Part shown: piece after piece, positions 8,336 through 17,653 of the stretch
Layout of the letters: every line of letters starts with the position of its first letter
Numbering within the stretch: the first letter of the stretch is position 1
Assembly: GCA_002951815.1 (NCBI GenBank)
Contig: CP019454.1
Span: forward strand, 1,860,001-1,924,000
Origin: Sulfobacillus thermotolerans
Lineage (GTDB): Bacteria; Bacillota; Sulfobacillia; Sulfobacillales; Sulfobacillaceae
Direction: 5' to 3'
DNA length: 64,000 bases
Translations under genes and position numbers: made by a program
The notes under the pieces: model-generated
What the model was told of the DNA's origin: nothing
Databases searched by the model: none
Seen by the model: only the letters and a program-made list of their open reading frames with translations

Positions 8336-9809
8336 TTACAGACGTAATTGAGGCACGATTTTTTTCAAGGGAATGGCCATAATCCAGTCATAGCTATTGT
8401 CAATGTACATGGTTCCTCCGGCGATGACAGGATTAACGATGCCGAAACGCCCTCCGACATGGTAGCTGTTTAAAAGATCTCCCGTGCGCGCATTAAAAGC
8501 GTTGATGTTCTGCGCCGTCGCAATCCAAATGATACCGTCCGCGTAGGTGGGGGCGCCTCTTCCCGCTCCTGCGGAGAGGACGTTAGGGATTGCGCTGTGC
8601 CAAAGAACAGTTCCCGTCTTCGCGTTAATGGCAAATAAGGTGCTTGTGGCGGTATCGGACACATAAACGATGCCGTTGTGCGACGTCGATACCGCTCCCC
8701 GGTACGCTGCAGGGACCGAGCCCCGGCCCAAGGAATCTTGCCATACGACGGCGCCAGTTTGGGGATTGATACCGTATACGCCGAAATTGCTGGTTTGTCC
8801 GTTGCTGCCTGACTCCATGCGAACCGATTCCGATTCAATTAACATATTGGCTGTTCGGGAATAGGTCGGAGTCGAGTCACCCATGCCGGTCAGGGTAATG
8901 CCCGGCACCGTTAATGTCCAAGCCAGTCGGTGTGTGCTTAAATTAATGGCGTTGAGCACGTTGGGTTCGGTCGTTCCTAAAATGGCATAACTTTGGTGGG
9001 TTAGGGGATTAGTCCAAATGGTGGTCGAAGACATGCTGTCAAACCCGCCGAGTAAAAGTTTCCACTGGGTTTTGCCCGTTGCAGCGGACAGAGCATAGAA
9101 ATAGCCATTACCATTGGCAAAATAAAGTGTCCCTCGGTATAGCGCGGGCGTTGGCATTTGCTCGCCGGATAGTGGGTGGAACCAACGCAGTTGGCCGGTC
9201 TGGGCATTTAGGGCATAGACGCCACCGTATCCTCCGCCGCGTACGGTGGGTTGTCCAGCAGCAAATGTCATAAGGGCAGGAAAATTAAAAGCCACGTTGC
9301 CGGTCCCGGCATAGACCGTATCATGGGCCACCAAAGGATTGGACATGTCGACGTTCAAAGTCCGAAATTTCCATTGCATGTGACCGGTTAAGGCATTAAC
9401 AGCATAAATGTAACCCGCACTAGAGGCCGCATAGATATCCCTCCCCCAAGCTGATACCCCGACGCCGTTGCCCAAATTTTGGGTCATGGTAACGGCGGCA
9501 TTGACCATGCCACCAAAGGCTTGGGTACCAAGGGGTTGGCGGCTAAGCGGTACGGCATCGAATTCCGGTGTTTGCCATTGTACCCCGGTCCTTAAAGGTG
9601 TGGGAGCTGTTTTAGAAAGGGCGACGACGGCGTTGTGACCGGGAAACTCGCTATATGAACGCCAAGCCGTGTCGGTGAAATACCCGCTAGGGCCGGGGGA
9701 AGCATCGACCGGTTGCGAAGATATGAGGCTTGTCGCCATGAGACCGCAACACGCGATGGAAACCATAGCTCCGACCACCAAAGGCTTGTTATTTTTTATT
9801 CTGGGCCAT
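8336..9809 (-). CDS. Exported PQQ-like beta-propeller protein, start region apparently frameshifted
   Basis: Secreted multi-bladed propeller of about 480 residues. Blades carry the motif YALNAxTGxLxW many times, for example YAVNALTGHMQWKF, YALNAQTGQLRWF, YALSAATGKTQWKL and FAINAKTGTVLWHS. This is the PQQ/quinoprotein dehydrogenase-like repeat, but no dehydrogenase active site was identified. The well-placed start is ATG 9809 (AAAGGAGGGGCAAT before it), yet that frame hits TAA after six codons. Losing one A from the A6 run at 9792-9797 would join it in frame to the hydrophobic signal peptide (KPLVVGAMVSIACCGLMA). As written, the longest frame begins at TTG 9781 with no ribosome site. It is a paralogue of the 634-residue protein upstream. 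Confidence 0.7.
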
Positions 9810-10288
9810 ATTGCCCCTCCTTTGCAAAGTATAATCTACAGCATGTAAATCTAGACCATTATATGGAAGAGAGGACGAACAAGTCAACGGATTATTTAGA
9901 ATATTTAGGTAAAATAATGCTTAAATCAAGTTAAGGGTTATAGGATTTAAAGCTTAGATGGTTTTAAATGCCTGTCGCTAGATTAAACGGAGATAGAAAT
10001 GGGCCAAGACCTATAGGGTGATGCAGTCATTCCGAGATTCTGGGTCGGACTCTTTAGTGATTTAGATAAGCCGGAGCAAAGGACATCGTGTGAGTTATTG
10101 TTCAGACAAATCGGGATTAAAGCGGTTTCCATTTTTACACAATGCGAAATGATTCTTTTGCAAAAGGTACCACCTAGAAAAACGTAGGCAGTAATACGTG
10201 AAGTTGGCGGCATGTATGAGATGGGCGCGTTCACAGAGACGGTCGGGTGCAAACTTAATCGTTTCCATTACAAAAGAAGATGCCCATA
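9810..10288. other. Intergenic region, no gene seen
   Basis: About 480 AT-rich bases between the two propeller genes, both on the minus strand. It should hold the promoter of the downstream propeller gene; no convincing open frame or dyad was found. Confidence 0.4.
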
Positions 10289-10325
10289 CGAAGGGAGCTG
10301 TCCCTGCTTGGGACAGCTCCCTTCG
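10289..10325. terminator. Long perfect hairpin after the larger propeller gene
   Basis: Perfect 16-bp inverted repeat CGAAGGGAGCTGTCCC / GGGACAGCTCCCTTCG with loop TGCTT, 14 bp past the stop codon of the minus-strand gene. The tail on the minus strand is only weakly T-rich (CTTCTTTTG), so termination efficiency is uncertain. Confidence 0.65.
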
Positions 10326-10338
10326 TAGTCACCAAGAT

Positions 10339-12243
10339 TTAAGGCTGTAGCACGACACTTGGATCAATTGTTTTTAAAGGAATGGCTTGAACCCAGTCGT
10401 AGGAATTATCGACATACATGGTGCCGCCCACAATCACGGGATTTACAATGCCAAATCGACCTCCAGGGGTATAGTGGCCGAGTTCTTGCCCCGTGTAAGG
10501 GTTTAGGGCATAGATCTGCGGGCCTGCTGCTACCCAGAGAACCCCATCGGCGATGACGGCGTTGCCGCGTCCAGCGCCTGCTGGTCCTGCGCCTACAAAG
10601 GGAAAGGTCCATAAAATAGATCCGGTTGATTCATTTAAGGCGTAAAAGGTAGAAGTGACGGGGGAGCCCACATAGACAATGCCATCGTGTACCATGCTGA
10701 CCCCAGCTTTATAAGCTGGTGGAGCGCTGCCTACACCCAGGTTGGTCGACCATAAGACGGATCCGTTTGTAGCATTCATTGCATAAACGGCCAAATTAGT
10801 AGTTCCGAGAGTTTTGTCGAAGTTGACCACGGAATCTTGTATAACAAGATTGTGCGTTTCATCGACGGTGGGCGAATTGTCGCCCATGCCGGTATTAAAG
10901 ATGTTGAGAGCTGTTTTTTGAGTCCAAAGGATTTGCCCGGTGGTAGCATTGACCGCCACGACATGATTGCTATCAGACGTTCCCACGATAATTTCGGTTT
11001 GGTGGGTGGTGGGATTGACATAGACGTTGGGGCTCGACATGCTGTCGAATCCGCCTAGAGCCGTCTTCCGCTCCAATTGTCCCGTGTTGGCGTTGAGTGC
11101 CCACAAATTGCCGCCGCCCGTTGGTTCGTAGATCGTTTGGCCTACAATAACGGGGGAGGGCATAGCGTTTCCGTGGAAATCTTGCCGCCACACGAGTCGG
11201 CCGGTGTAGCGATTAAAGGCATAAAGCGCAGAATACATGAGCCCGCGAACTAATGAGGCTTGTCCACCCGATAGTTCGTATTTTAGGACTTGGGAGAATG
11301 GAAATCCGGTATCGCCGGCTGTGACATAGACCATATTGCCTTGGACGATCGGATTACCCATCAGATTGTTGACCAAGGGGCCCGTTTGCCATAATAAAGC
11401 TCCTGTGCGGGCGTTTAAGGCGTATAAGTGATAATCGTCAGATTCCGCATAAATAATGCCGCCAACCGCCGTAACCCCTACCGCGTTGCCGAGGTTTTGG
11501 GTCATTTTGACTGGGGCGCCACGTGCGCCTAAATTGGAGAGGTCAGGAAAGGAAGAGTTCAGGGGTACAGCAGAATCTTCGGCAAAATTCCATTGAACTC
11601 CCGTCTGTTCCCATTTCGGGCTTGTGGCTGGTACGGGAAAGTCTGCGTTATGAGATGGAGAGCCTGCGTATACGTCCCATGATTGGGCAAACCCCGGCAA
11701 TTGAGCGGCGTTTGGAATGGGAGGAGCGACGATGTGGATAAGCTTTTGAATCAGGGACGAACCGTGCCCTGAGATTCTCGCCACGGGATAGCCTTGAGCT
11801 CTAAGTGTTTGCTCAAGGCTCGCGCTGATGGCGGACGTATTGCCAACGATAGTGACGGTGGGTTTTCCGGCTGGTGGTTGATACGGCTGGACGGTTCCGA
11901 TTGGCGATACTTGAGGAACCGTCATTAAACTCAAGGCATGAGCGGTCGCTTGTCCTAGGTCAACCGCATTCTCCGTTAACAATAACGCAGCTCCTATTTT
12001 TGTGGCGAGGCCTTGCGCGGCAACCACGGTTTGTGCCTGGGATGGCAACGACGAGCACAAAATCACATTGTTAGTCCCACTAGGGAAAAGACGGAGGGCC
12101 ATTGTCGCTGCTGTGGCAGAAGGTGAAGCCGATAATGTCGGATGAAGAGTCGTGTGATGCGTCATAGCTAAGACGGACGCGGGCAAAAAGCCTAGGGCGC
12201 CAATACTCAGAGTGCTGAGTGTGGCACGAATGATTTTTTTCAT
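10339..12243 (-). CDS. Exported PQQ-like beta-propeller protein with CWB2-like N-terminal domain
   Basis: 634 residues. An N-terminal signal peptide (MKKIIRATLSTLSIGALGF) is followed at about residues 45-170 by a region resembling one cell-wall-binding repeat of the CWB2 type (ATKIGAALLLTENAV, VTIVGNTSAISASLEQTL, GYPVARISGHG). From about 190 onward comes a PQQ-like propeller whose blades read YALNARTGALLW, YAFNRYTGRLVW, WALNANTGQLE, YAMNATNGSVLW and YALNESTGSILW. The C-terminal blade GGRFGIVNPVI is nearly identical to that of the smaller paralogue. The start has AAAGGAG seven bases upstream. Likely a surface or cell-wall-associated protein; ligand and activity unknown. Confidence 0.78.
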   Translation of the reverse strand: MKKIIRATLSTLSIGALGFLPASVLAMTHHTTLHPTLSASPSATAATMALRLFPSGTNNVILCSSLPSQAQTVVAAQGLATKIGAALLLTENAVDLGQATAHALSLMTVPQVSPIGTVQPYQPPAGKPTVTIVGNTSAISASLEQTLRAQGYPVARISGHGSSLIQKLIHIVAPPIPNAAQLPGFAQSWDVYAGSPSHNADFPVPATSPKWEQTGVQWNFAEDSAVPLNSSFPDLSNLGARGAPVKMTQNLGNAVGVTAVGGIIYAESDDYHLYALNARTGALLWQTGPLVNNLMGNPIVQGNMVYVTAGDTGFPFSQVLKYELSGGQASLVRGLMYSALYAFNRYTGRLVWRQDFHGNAMPSPVIVGQTIYEPTGGGNLWALNANTGQLERKTALGGFDSMSSPNVYVNPTTHQTEIIVGTSDSNHVVAVNATTGQILWTQKTALNIFNTGMGDNSPTVDETHNLVIQDSVVNFDKTLGTTNLAVYAMNATNGSVLWSTNLGVGSAPPAYKAGVSMVHDGIVYVGSPVTSTFYALNESTGSILWTFPFVGAGPAGAGRGNAVIADGVLWVAAGPQIYALNPYTGQELGHYTPGGRFGIVNPVIVGGTMYVDNSYDWVQAIPLKTIDPSVVLQP

Positions 12244-12350
12244 AAGAAGGCTCCTTTCTTTGCGAAATGCAATGTCAGTATGGAGCCATAGGATTCTTAT
12301 AATCTATTGGATTATTTCTTATTTTTAGACTAATAAGGGCAGTGGCAATA

Positions 12351-12379
12351 TTGAATTCACGAGGCAGATTTTGGATAAT
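12351..12379 (+). promoter_or_regulatory. Sigma-A-type promoter for the LuxR-type gene
   Basis: TTGAAT at 12351-12356, a 17-base spacer and GATAAT at 12374-12379, ending 52 bp before the GTG start. It lies in the 188-bp divergent region shared with the larger propeller gene. Confidence 0.55.
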
Positions 12380-12431
12380 GAGAGCGATGTTGGAGGCTCT
12401 AGGTGTAGAGAGAATTTAAGGAGGTGAAAAT

Positions 12432-13325
12432 GTGCCGATGACTTTATGGGCTCCAAGACAATTTGTTGCAGTGGCTCGTTATATTCTCCCCATCTTGTGT
12501 TTGGCGGAAATTCTAACGGGACTGCGCAACGTTCAGCCAGCCTTTGTTATTGGCGGCGCAGCAGCCTTGGATGTTACCTTATGTTGCACGTCTTATGCAT
12601 CTAAGCAATGGCAATGTACGGCGAGTTGGCGTGATTGCCTCTACGCCATAGGATTCTACGTGGTCTATTTAACAAATTCCCATGTGCCGGCGATGTTGCT
12701 TGCCGCTATCCCTGTCATGGAACTGAGTTATATGGGGACGAAAACTCTCGTGCATAAAGTGTTTGGTGTCAGTGTGGGATTGGTTGGTGTGCGCATCTGG
12801 ACGTTGCATCGCATGGTGGGGTGGTTCCCCCATCCAGCATGGCCTCTGTTTATTGTTTTAGTGGTGGCGATGGCTGCGGTTCTAGGACGGATGTTGCGGT
12901 ATGTTGCGCTGCCTGAAGACCTTATGCGTTCGCGGCAACGAGATGTTCGAGCCGCTGTTGCTACGTTAATTCACGAAATGGTGGTCCATGGGGTTGGGGA
13001 GCCATGGAGGAATAGCTCGTTGGAAGAGCTCTTAGCTCAAATGCCTGAACGCTTTGAACCGGGCCAATGCGCAGGACTTGCCCAAGCGCTGGCCAATGTG
13101 CTTCAAGGTGCGGGCACGGTAGTGCGGCCTTTGCTTTTGACGCCTAGGGAACACGAAGTCATACGGTTGATGGCAGACGGCCACCCCTACCGTGTGATCG
13201 CGCACATGCTAAAAATTAGCGAAGGGACTGCTCGGGCTCATGCGGCAAGTATTTTGCGCAAAGCTGGAGCCCATAGTCGTGAAGAAGCTCTCCAGTGGGC
13301 CCATCAACACCATCTCTTGCCTTAG
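12432..13325 (+). CDS. Membrane-anchored LuxR-type transcriptional regulator
   Basis: 297 residues. The first half (about 1-155) is a bundle of hydrophobic spans with no recognised sensor motif. The C-terminal 60 residues form a LuxR/GerE helix-turn-helix (LTPREHEVIRLMADGHPYRV, then ISEGTARAHAASILRKAG). There is no response-regulator receiver domain. The GTG start has a full AAGGAGGTG site five bases upstream. It is divergent from the larger propeller gene and upstream of the sulfocyanin gene, so control of the propeller and copper proteins is a reasonable inference. A DNA-binding domain tethered to the membrane suggests direct one-component sensing. Confidence 0.75.
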   Translation: MPMTLWAPRQFVAVARYILPILCLAEILTGLRNVQPAFVIGGAAALDVTLCCTSYASKQWQCTASWRDCLYAIGFYVVYLTNSHVPAMLLAAIPVMELSYMGTKTLVHKVFGVSVGLVGVRIWTLHRMVGWFPHPAWPLFIVLVVAMAAVLGRMLRYVALPEDLMRSRQRDVRAAVATLIHEMVVHGVGEPWRNSSLEELLAQMPERFEPGQCAGLAQALANVLQGAGTVVRPLLLTPREHEVIRLMADGHPYRVIAHMLKISEGTARAHAASILRKAGAHSREEALQWAHQHHLLP

Positions 13326-13438
13326 TACTGTGGGTGGGGCCTGATGAGCAACCGACACGCTAAGAGGAAAGCCTTTTAACGCTCCTGCTCATGGTATACT
13401 ACATTGTGATTTGATTTTTCCGCGATGAAGAAGGAATA

Positions 13439-14008
13439 ATGATGAGATCTTCTAGAATGGGTAAGGCTTTGGCGGTATTTGCATTGGGTTTTTTGATCCA
13501 AGGGTGTGGAATTCAAGGGGGAACGTCGGCATCTTCGGGGCAAACCGCAACGTTGCCTCCGGTCCCTCATAGTCCTAATCCTCATACATTTATGCACGAC
13601 AACATTCAGCATAAAACGGCAACATTGACTATGGATGCCGATTATAACAACGAAAATGGTGGATTCGATTTTGATGGGTACTCGTTTGGAGAATTGACCA
13701 TTCAGATGCCGGAGAATTACACGGTGACCGTGAATTTTACCAATGATGGGAACATGCCGCATTCGGTTGGTTTGGTTAAAGCGGGCGCAGAAAATCCTAC
13801 AGGGCCTATAATCAAGGGTGCTGCTATTCCGCAGGCGGTAGCAGGTCTGCCGCCAGGGAGCACGGCCACATTCTCATTCCGGACTCCTTCTCATCCTGCA
13901 CATTATGAGTTGGCTTGCTTGGTACCCGGTCATATTGCCGTGGGCATGTACGTGAATTTTGATGTGATATCAGGACCAAAGCCATCCATGGTGGTGGGAA
14001 AACCATAA
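13439..14008 (+). CDS. soxE: Sulfocyanin-like blue copper lipoprotein
   Basis: 189 residues. A lipoprotein signal with lipobox LIQGC (Cys23) anchors it to the outer face of the membrane. The cupredoxin domain has a full type 1 copper site: His108 in NMPHSVGL, Cys160 in YELACLVPGH, His165, and Met170 in GHIAVGM. The spacing and the acidic, Asn/Gly-rich loop match sulfocyanins, the high-potential electron carriers of acidophiles. It probably carries electrons between the respiratory chain and a terminal oxidase, or to or from iron or sulfur oxidation. No oxidase genes are in the window. The symbol is by family analogy only. The ATG at 13439 has AAGGA close upstream. Confidence 0.85.
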   Translation: MMRSSRMGKALAVFALGFLIQGCGIQGGTSASSGQTATLPPVPHSPNPHTFMHDNIQHKTATLTMDADYNNENGGFDFDGYSFGELTIQMPENYTVTVNFTNDGNMPHSVGLVKAGAENPTGPIIKGAAIPQAVAGLPPGSTATFSFRTPSHPAHYELACLVPGHIAVGMYVNFDVISGPKPSMVVGKP

Positions 14009-14010
14009 AA

Positions 14011-14053
14011 ATAGAAGCACGCCCCGGGCTCCAAACGCCGGGCGTGCTTCTAT
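14011..14053. terminator. Bidirectional hairpin terminator
   Basis: Stem ATAGAAGCACGCCC-GG / CCGGGCGTGCTTCTAT with one bulged C and a short loop, flanked by an A-run on the left. It sits between the sulfocyanin gene and the convergent MFS gene. Confidence 0.75.
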
Positions 14054-14060
14054 TGACGAA

Positions 14061-15284
14061 CTAATCTGTGACGATATTACTGTGATCGACGGGCCGGGTC
14101 ATCAACGTGAAAATCAAGGACAATACGCTGGTGAGTCCTAGCGTTACGAGACCTGCAGTTTCGAAACCTGCGGGCAGCAGCGCTGCAAAGAGCGGGCCTC
14201 CTAATAACGCACCGATGTTAAAAACAAGAAACAGCCAGCCCGTAACACTGCCGGCAATGGAGTCATCCACGGAGTCTTGCCCCATTGTCGCTACTAAATC
14301 AACAAAGATTCCCCAACCTGCCCCAAAAATAAAGGTGAGAATAAGAAGAAGAGGAATACTGTTGCCGACGCTAAACATGCCTAAGCATCCGATGGCGATG
14401 AGTAGGGCCGCGAATGACACAATGCGTTTTCGCCCCAGCTTGTCGGCCAAATAGCCAATGGGAAAGGCGCAGATGAACCCACCAAGTCCGCTCATGGAAA
14501 CAATTTCAGCGCTGTGTGCAGAGGACAAGGCAATGGCTTTAAGCAAATACTCGGCATAGTAACCAAGAAATCCAAATAGGGCGATCCCAAAGAGAAAGAT
14601 AGCGAAAGACAACACAACCACATTGCGGTGGAATAGGCCAGAAAATCCTACCTGGCGTTTTTCGAGTTTCTTATAGGTCTTGGGAATGATGAGGTAAAAC
14701 AACAGAAGCGAGATAACGGCAGCAATGCCGGATAAAATAAAGGGAGTACGGTAATGCGGTAAGAAAGGGTTCATGAGATAGGGACCGACAAAAAGTCCTA
14801 GCCCAAAGAACACCGCAAAGGCGGAGACAGCACGTCCTCGGGTTTCAAAGAAGATATCGCCCAACAACGCCACGATAGCGGGTTGGAAAATGCCGACGCC
14901 AATGCCTACCCCTAGGCGGGCGATAAATAAGCCCGTGGGACTGGTAACATATCCGGTCCACACGGTAAAGAAGGCAAAGATGACGACCGATGTCATAATG
15001 GTGTATTTGACAGAATAACGGTCAAATAAGTAGCCGCCAACTAAGCTAAACACTGCCACGCCAAACGCATAACCGGTAGACACTTCACCTAATAACGCTA
15101 CAGTGCCATGCACGTTGTGAACGACAAAGGGCGAGCCAAACGTATATAGATTGGTATCAAACCCTTCAAGAAACGCTGGAATGGCGGAAATGATGACGAT
15201 GAGTACGAACATCGCTGTACTACGTCTGGCCACGGACCTGACAGTAACTTCGCTCGCCGGTTGAGGACGGGGATTGGTGGACAT
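14061..15284 (-). CDS. Major facilitator superfamily transporter
   Basis: 407-residue polytopic membrane carrier with about 12 hydrophobic spans. The MFS loop motif between helices 2 and 3 is seen as GGYLFDRYSVKY, and its counterpart in the second half as GYLADKLGRKR. I chose ATG 15284, which has GGAGG six bases upstream; the open frame extends another 22 codons without a ribosome site. It is transcribed away from the purine/hydantoin operon, so it may carry a related metabolite, but the family does not fix the substrate. Confidence 0.8.
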   Translation of the reverse strand: MSTNPRPQPASEVTVRSVARRSTAMFVLIVIISAIPAFLEGFDTNLYTFGSPFVVHNVHGTVALLGEVSTGYAFGVAVFSLVGGYLFDRYSVKYTIMTSVVIFAFFTVWTGYVTSPTGLFIARLGVGIGVGIFQPAIVALLGDIFFETRGRAVSAFAVFFGLGLFVGPYLMNPFLPHYRTPFILSGIAAVISLLLFYLIIPKTYKKLEKRQVGFSGLFHRNVVVLSFAIFLFGIALFGFLGYYAEYLLKAIALSSAHSAEIVSMSGLGGFICAFPIGYLADKLGRKRIVSFAALLIAIGCLGMFSVGNSIPLLLILTFIFGAGWGIFVDLVATMGQDSVDDSIAGSVTGWLFLVFNIGALLGGPLFAALLPAGFETAGLVTLGLTSVLSLIFTLMTRPVDHSNIVTD

Positions 15285-15744
15285 AAAGTGCCTCCTTATT
15301 CGAATATATAGGGCACCCGATTGGGGCCAAGAGAATGAGTTTGATGGCAACGATGTTGTATTTCACGAGTGCGTGTTTGAGATGGGGTTAAATATCATAG
15401 GTGCGAGAAAGGAGTCTTGCACTTACATGATAATCTACCACATATTGGTCTAAAATATCACCATTTTTTGGATTAGACCGAAATGTTTTGTCAAAAATGC
15501 CAGTAATCAACGCAAATAGGTTATGTGTATTCCCAAGATACGTATGAGGTCGTGGGATGTTTGTCTCGACGTTGTCAGGGGACTGGTAAAGACCCTGCAA
15601 TGGTATATGTCACGAATGGCCCCAAAAGCTTTGTAGGATATAACAATGCTTGGCGCCTACGACACGATCACAATATTAACGGGTGGTCTTGTCGTGGGCG
15701 CATGGCGTCACGCGCTGATTGTGGGAAAGAAAGGGGCAAGTTGC
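15285..15744. promoter_or_regulatory. Divergent regulatory region of the purine/hydantoin operon
   Basis: 460 bp between the MFS gene and the racemase gene. A 7-bp inverted repeat GGTCTAA (15447-15453) / TTAGACC (15473-15479) could be an operator, perhaps for the PucR-type regulator encoded in the operon. No convincing gene is present. Confidence 0.3.
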
Positions 15745-16413
15745 GTGCGAGTTCTTGTTATTAATCCAAATACGCAGGTGGAATTATCTTACGCATTGGC
15801 CGAGACGGTCCGCAACAAGCTGCCAGAGGCGGAAATCGTGGCTTTTTGTCCGACAAGGGGCCCGCTTTCTATTGAATCTGAACGGGATGCGTGGGAGAGT
15901 GCTTGGTATTGTATGGAGGAATTAGGCGAACTGCCTGCGGAAATGGATGCCGTTATTGTCGCGTGTTATAGTGACCATCCATTAATTCCGGTCTTGCGGG
16001 ACCGATTGGTCCATAAACCTGTTATTGGCATTTTGCAAGCATCATTATGGGCTTCAGCAAATGCTGGAATTCCCCCCTTAATTGTAACAAGTGGTGATTC
16101 ATGGATTCCTGTGTTGTCTAATTATTTATCCCAGCGGCAGCACGAGGGCATTGTCCGGGCTGTCCATGCATCGGCGGCCGACCTCTTTGCGAATTCCTCT
16201 GCGACTATTGATGCGATTCGGACAGAATTGGTGGATGCGGATCCATCTACGCCGTATGCTCTGTGTTTAGGATGTGCGGCGATGACGGGGCTGACATCTC
16301 ATATCACGCCGCATTGGTCCTATCCGGTTATAGATGGGGTAGAGGCGGCGGCGGACTGGATAAAAAATTGGTGTGAGGAGCGAGTGTGCGATGGGGATAA
16401 GCGGCTTCGCTGA
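15745..16413 (+). CDS. Aspartate/glutamate/hydantoin racemase family protein
   Basis: 222-residue cofactor-independent racemase. The N-terminus VRVLVINPNTQ is typical of hydantoin and allantoin racemases. The two catalytic cysteines are seen in VIVACYSDHP and CLGCAAMTG. I chose GTG 15745, with AAAGGGG eight bases upstream, over an in-frame start 33 codons earlier. It likely interconverts enantiomers of allantoin or 5-substituted hydantoins so that the stereospecific ring-opening enzymes downstream can act. It is the first gene of the catabolic operon. Confidence 0.82.
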   Translation: MRVLVINPNTQVELSYALAETVRNKLPEAEIVAFCPTRGPLSIESERDAWESAWYCMEELGELPAEMDAVIVACYSDHPLIPVLRDRLVHKPVIGILQASLWASANAGIPPLIVTSGDSWIPVLSNYLSQRQHEGIVRAVHASAADLFANSSATIDAIRTELVDADPSTPYALCLGCAAMTGLTSHITPHWSYPVIDGVEAAADWIKNWCEERVCDGDKRLR

Positions 16414-17653
16414 GATGCAAAGGCTTCAAGATCACGTTATGAGACAATTTATTGAAGATTTTCGCGGTCTATTGCAGGTGCGTTGTGAAAACCCTGGGGC
16501 GGATATGTCGTTGGCCGCTGAATATGTAGCGGCAGTCGCCGAGCGATTAGGGTATACCGTTAGAATCGATCACGTGCCAGACAGTTTAGCGCACCAGCAC
16601 CATGTGAGGAAAGCGGTGAATGTTTTAGCCCGAATCGGTCCAGACGCCGATCAGGCCGTGATTCTTAATGCGCATTTTGATACAACGCCTCCCGGGGAGG
16701 GCTGGAGTGTCGACCCCTACAGCGGCCACCTGAAAGATGAGGTGATCTATGGCCGGGGTGCTGCTGTGTCAAAATCCGACGTCATGGGATATTTGTATGC
16801 GGTATATATGGCATATCAGATGGTAAGGCCTTCATTTCCTGTGTTTGTCATGCTCACTGGCGATGAGGAAACAGGGGGATACCTTGGTCCCCAGCGCCTG
16901 TTGGCACTTGGCTCATGGCCTGCCCACACGGTGGCCATTTGCCCCGGTAGTGCTGATGTGGTAGTGGATCGACACGGAGGGGCTCTTTTGTGGACCATTG
17001 TGCTTAGGGGGCGGTCGCGGCATGCCGCTGTCAGTGAACGCGGCGGCGACAGTGTGAAAGCCGGAGCGGAACTGATTACCGAGTTCTATCAATATCGCGA
17101 TGCGGATGCTGTGCGCCGTGGTGGATGGCTAACCTGTGGCATAGCTAGGGGAGGCGTAGCAGCCAATATGGTAGCGGGGTCTTTTGAAATTCACATTGAC
17201 CGCCGAGTTAATCCGCGTGAGCAATTAAGTGCCGTGCGTCAGGAGTTGCAGGCGGTCTTAGACGGCTGGGCAAAGCGGCATCGCGATATTCAGTGGCATG
17301 TCGAGGAGGTTGTTGCGGCTGAGCCTATGAATGGAGAAAACAATCACACATGGGCAAAGTGGTTTGCAGACCATGCCGCAGGTGTACTGAAGCAGCCTAT
17401 TCCCCTTGGGGCATCGCCGTTATTTACCGATGCACGCCATTTTGATCAAGCACAGATTCCGACTATTTGTTATGGGGCGGGGCAAGCCAATCTTTTCGAA
17501 ATGGGGGCGCATGGCCCTGATGAACACATTGCCATGGCCGATTCATCTCGGGCCATGTTGGTACTTTCAACCGTAGTGGCGACGTTGTGGCGTGAAGGTC
17601 CTACGAGTCTTGTTGATTTAGCTTTGACCGCGAAAGGTGATGAGCATGATTGA
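16391..17653 (+). CDS. M20-family metallo-deacylase or peptidase
   Basis: Zinc hydrolase of the ArgE/DapE/carboxypeptidase G2 type, about 420 residues. Metal and catalytic residues appear in order: His and Asp of ILNAHFDTTPPG, Asp of AVSKSDVMG, the Glu pair of TGDEETGG, and a dimerisation domain starting near SRHAAVS. The ATG at 16391 overlaps the end of the racemase gene and follows GGAG at ten bases. The stop overlaps the start of the next gene by 8 bp. In this operon it may hydrolyse an N-acyl or N-carbamoyl amide intermediate such as a ureido acid; the exact substrate cannot be assigned. Confidence 0.78.
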   Translation: MGISGFAEMQRLQDHVMRQFIEDFRGLLQVRCENPGADMSLAAEYVAAVAERLGYTVRIDHVPDSLAHQHHVRKAVNVLARIGPDADQAVILNAHFDTTPPGEGWSVDPYSGHLKDEVIYGRGAAVSKSDVMGYLYAVYMAYQMVRPSFPVFVMLTGDEETGGYLGPQRLLALGSWPAHTVAICPGSADVVVDRHGGALLWTIVLRGRSRHAAVSERGGDSVKAGAELITEFYQYRDADAVRRGGWLTCGIARGGVAANMVAGSFEIHIDRRVNPREQLSAVRQELQAVLDGWAKRHRDIQWHVEEVVAAEPMNGENNHTWAKWFADHAAGVLKQPIPLGASPLFTDARHFDQAQIPTICYGAGQANLFEMGAHGPDEHIAMADSSRAMLVLSTVVATLWREGPTSLVDLALTAKGDEHD

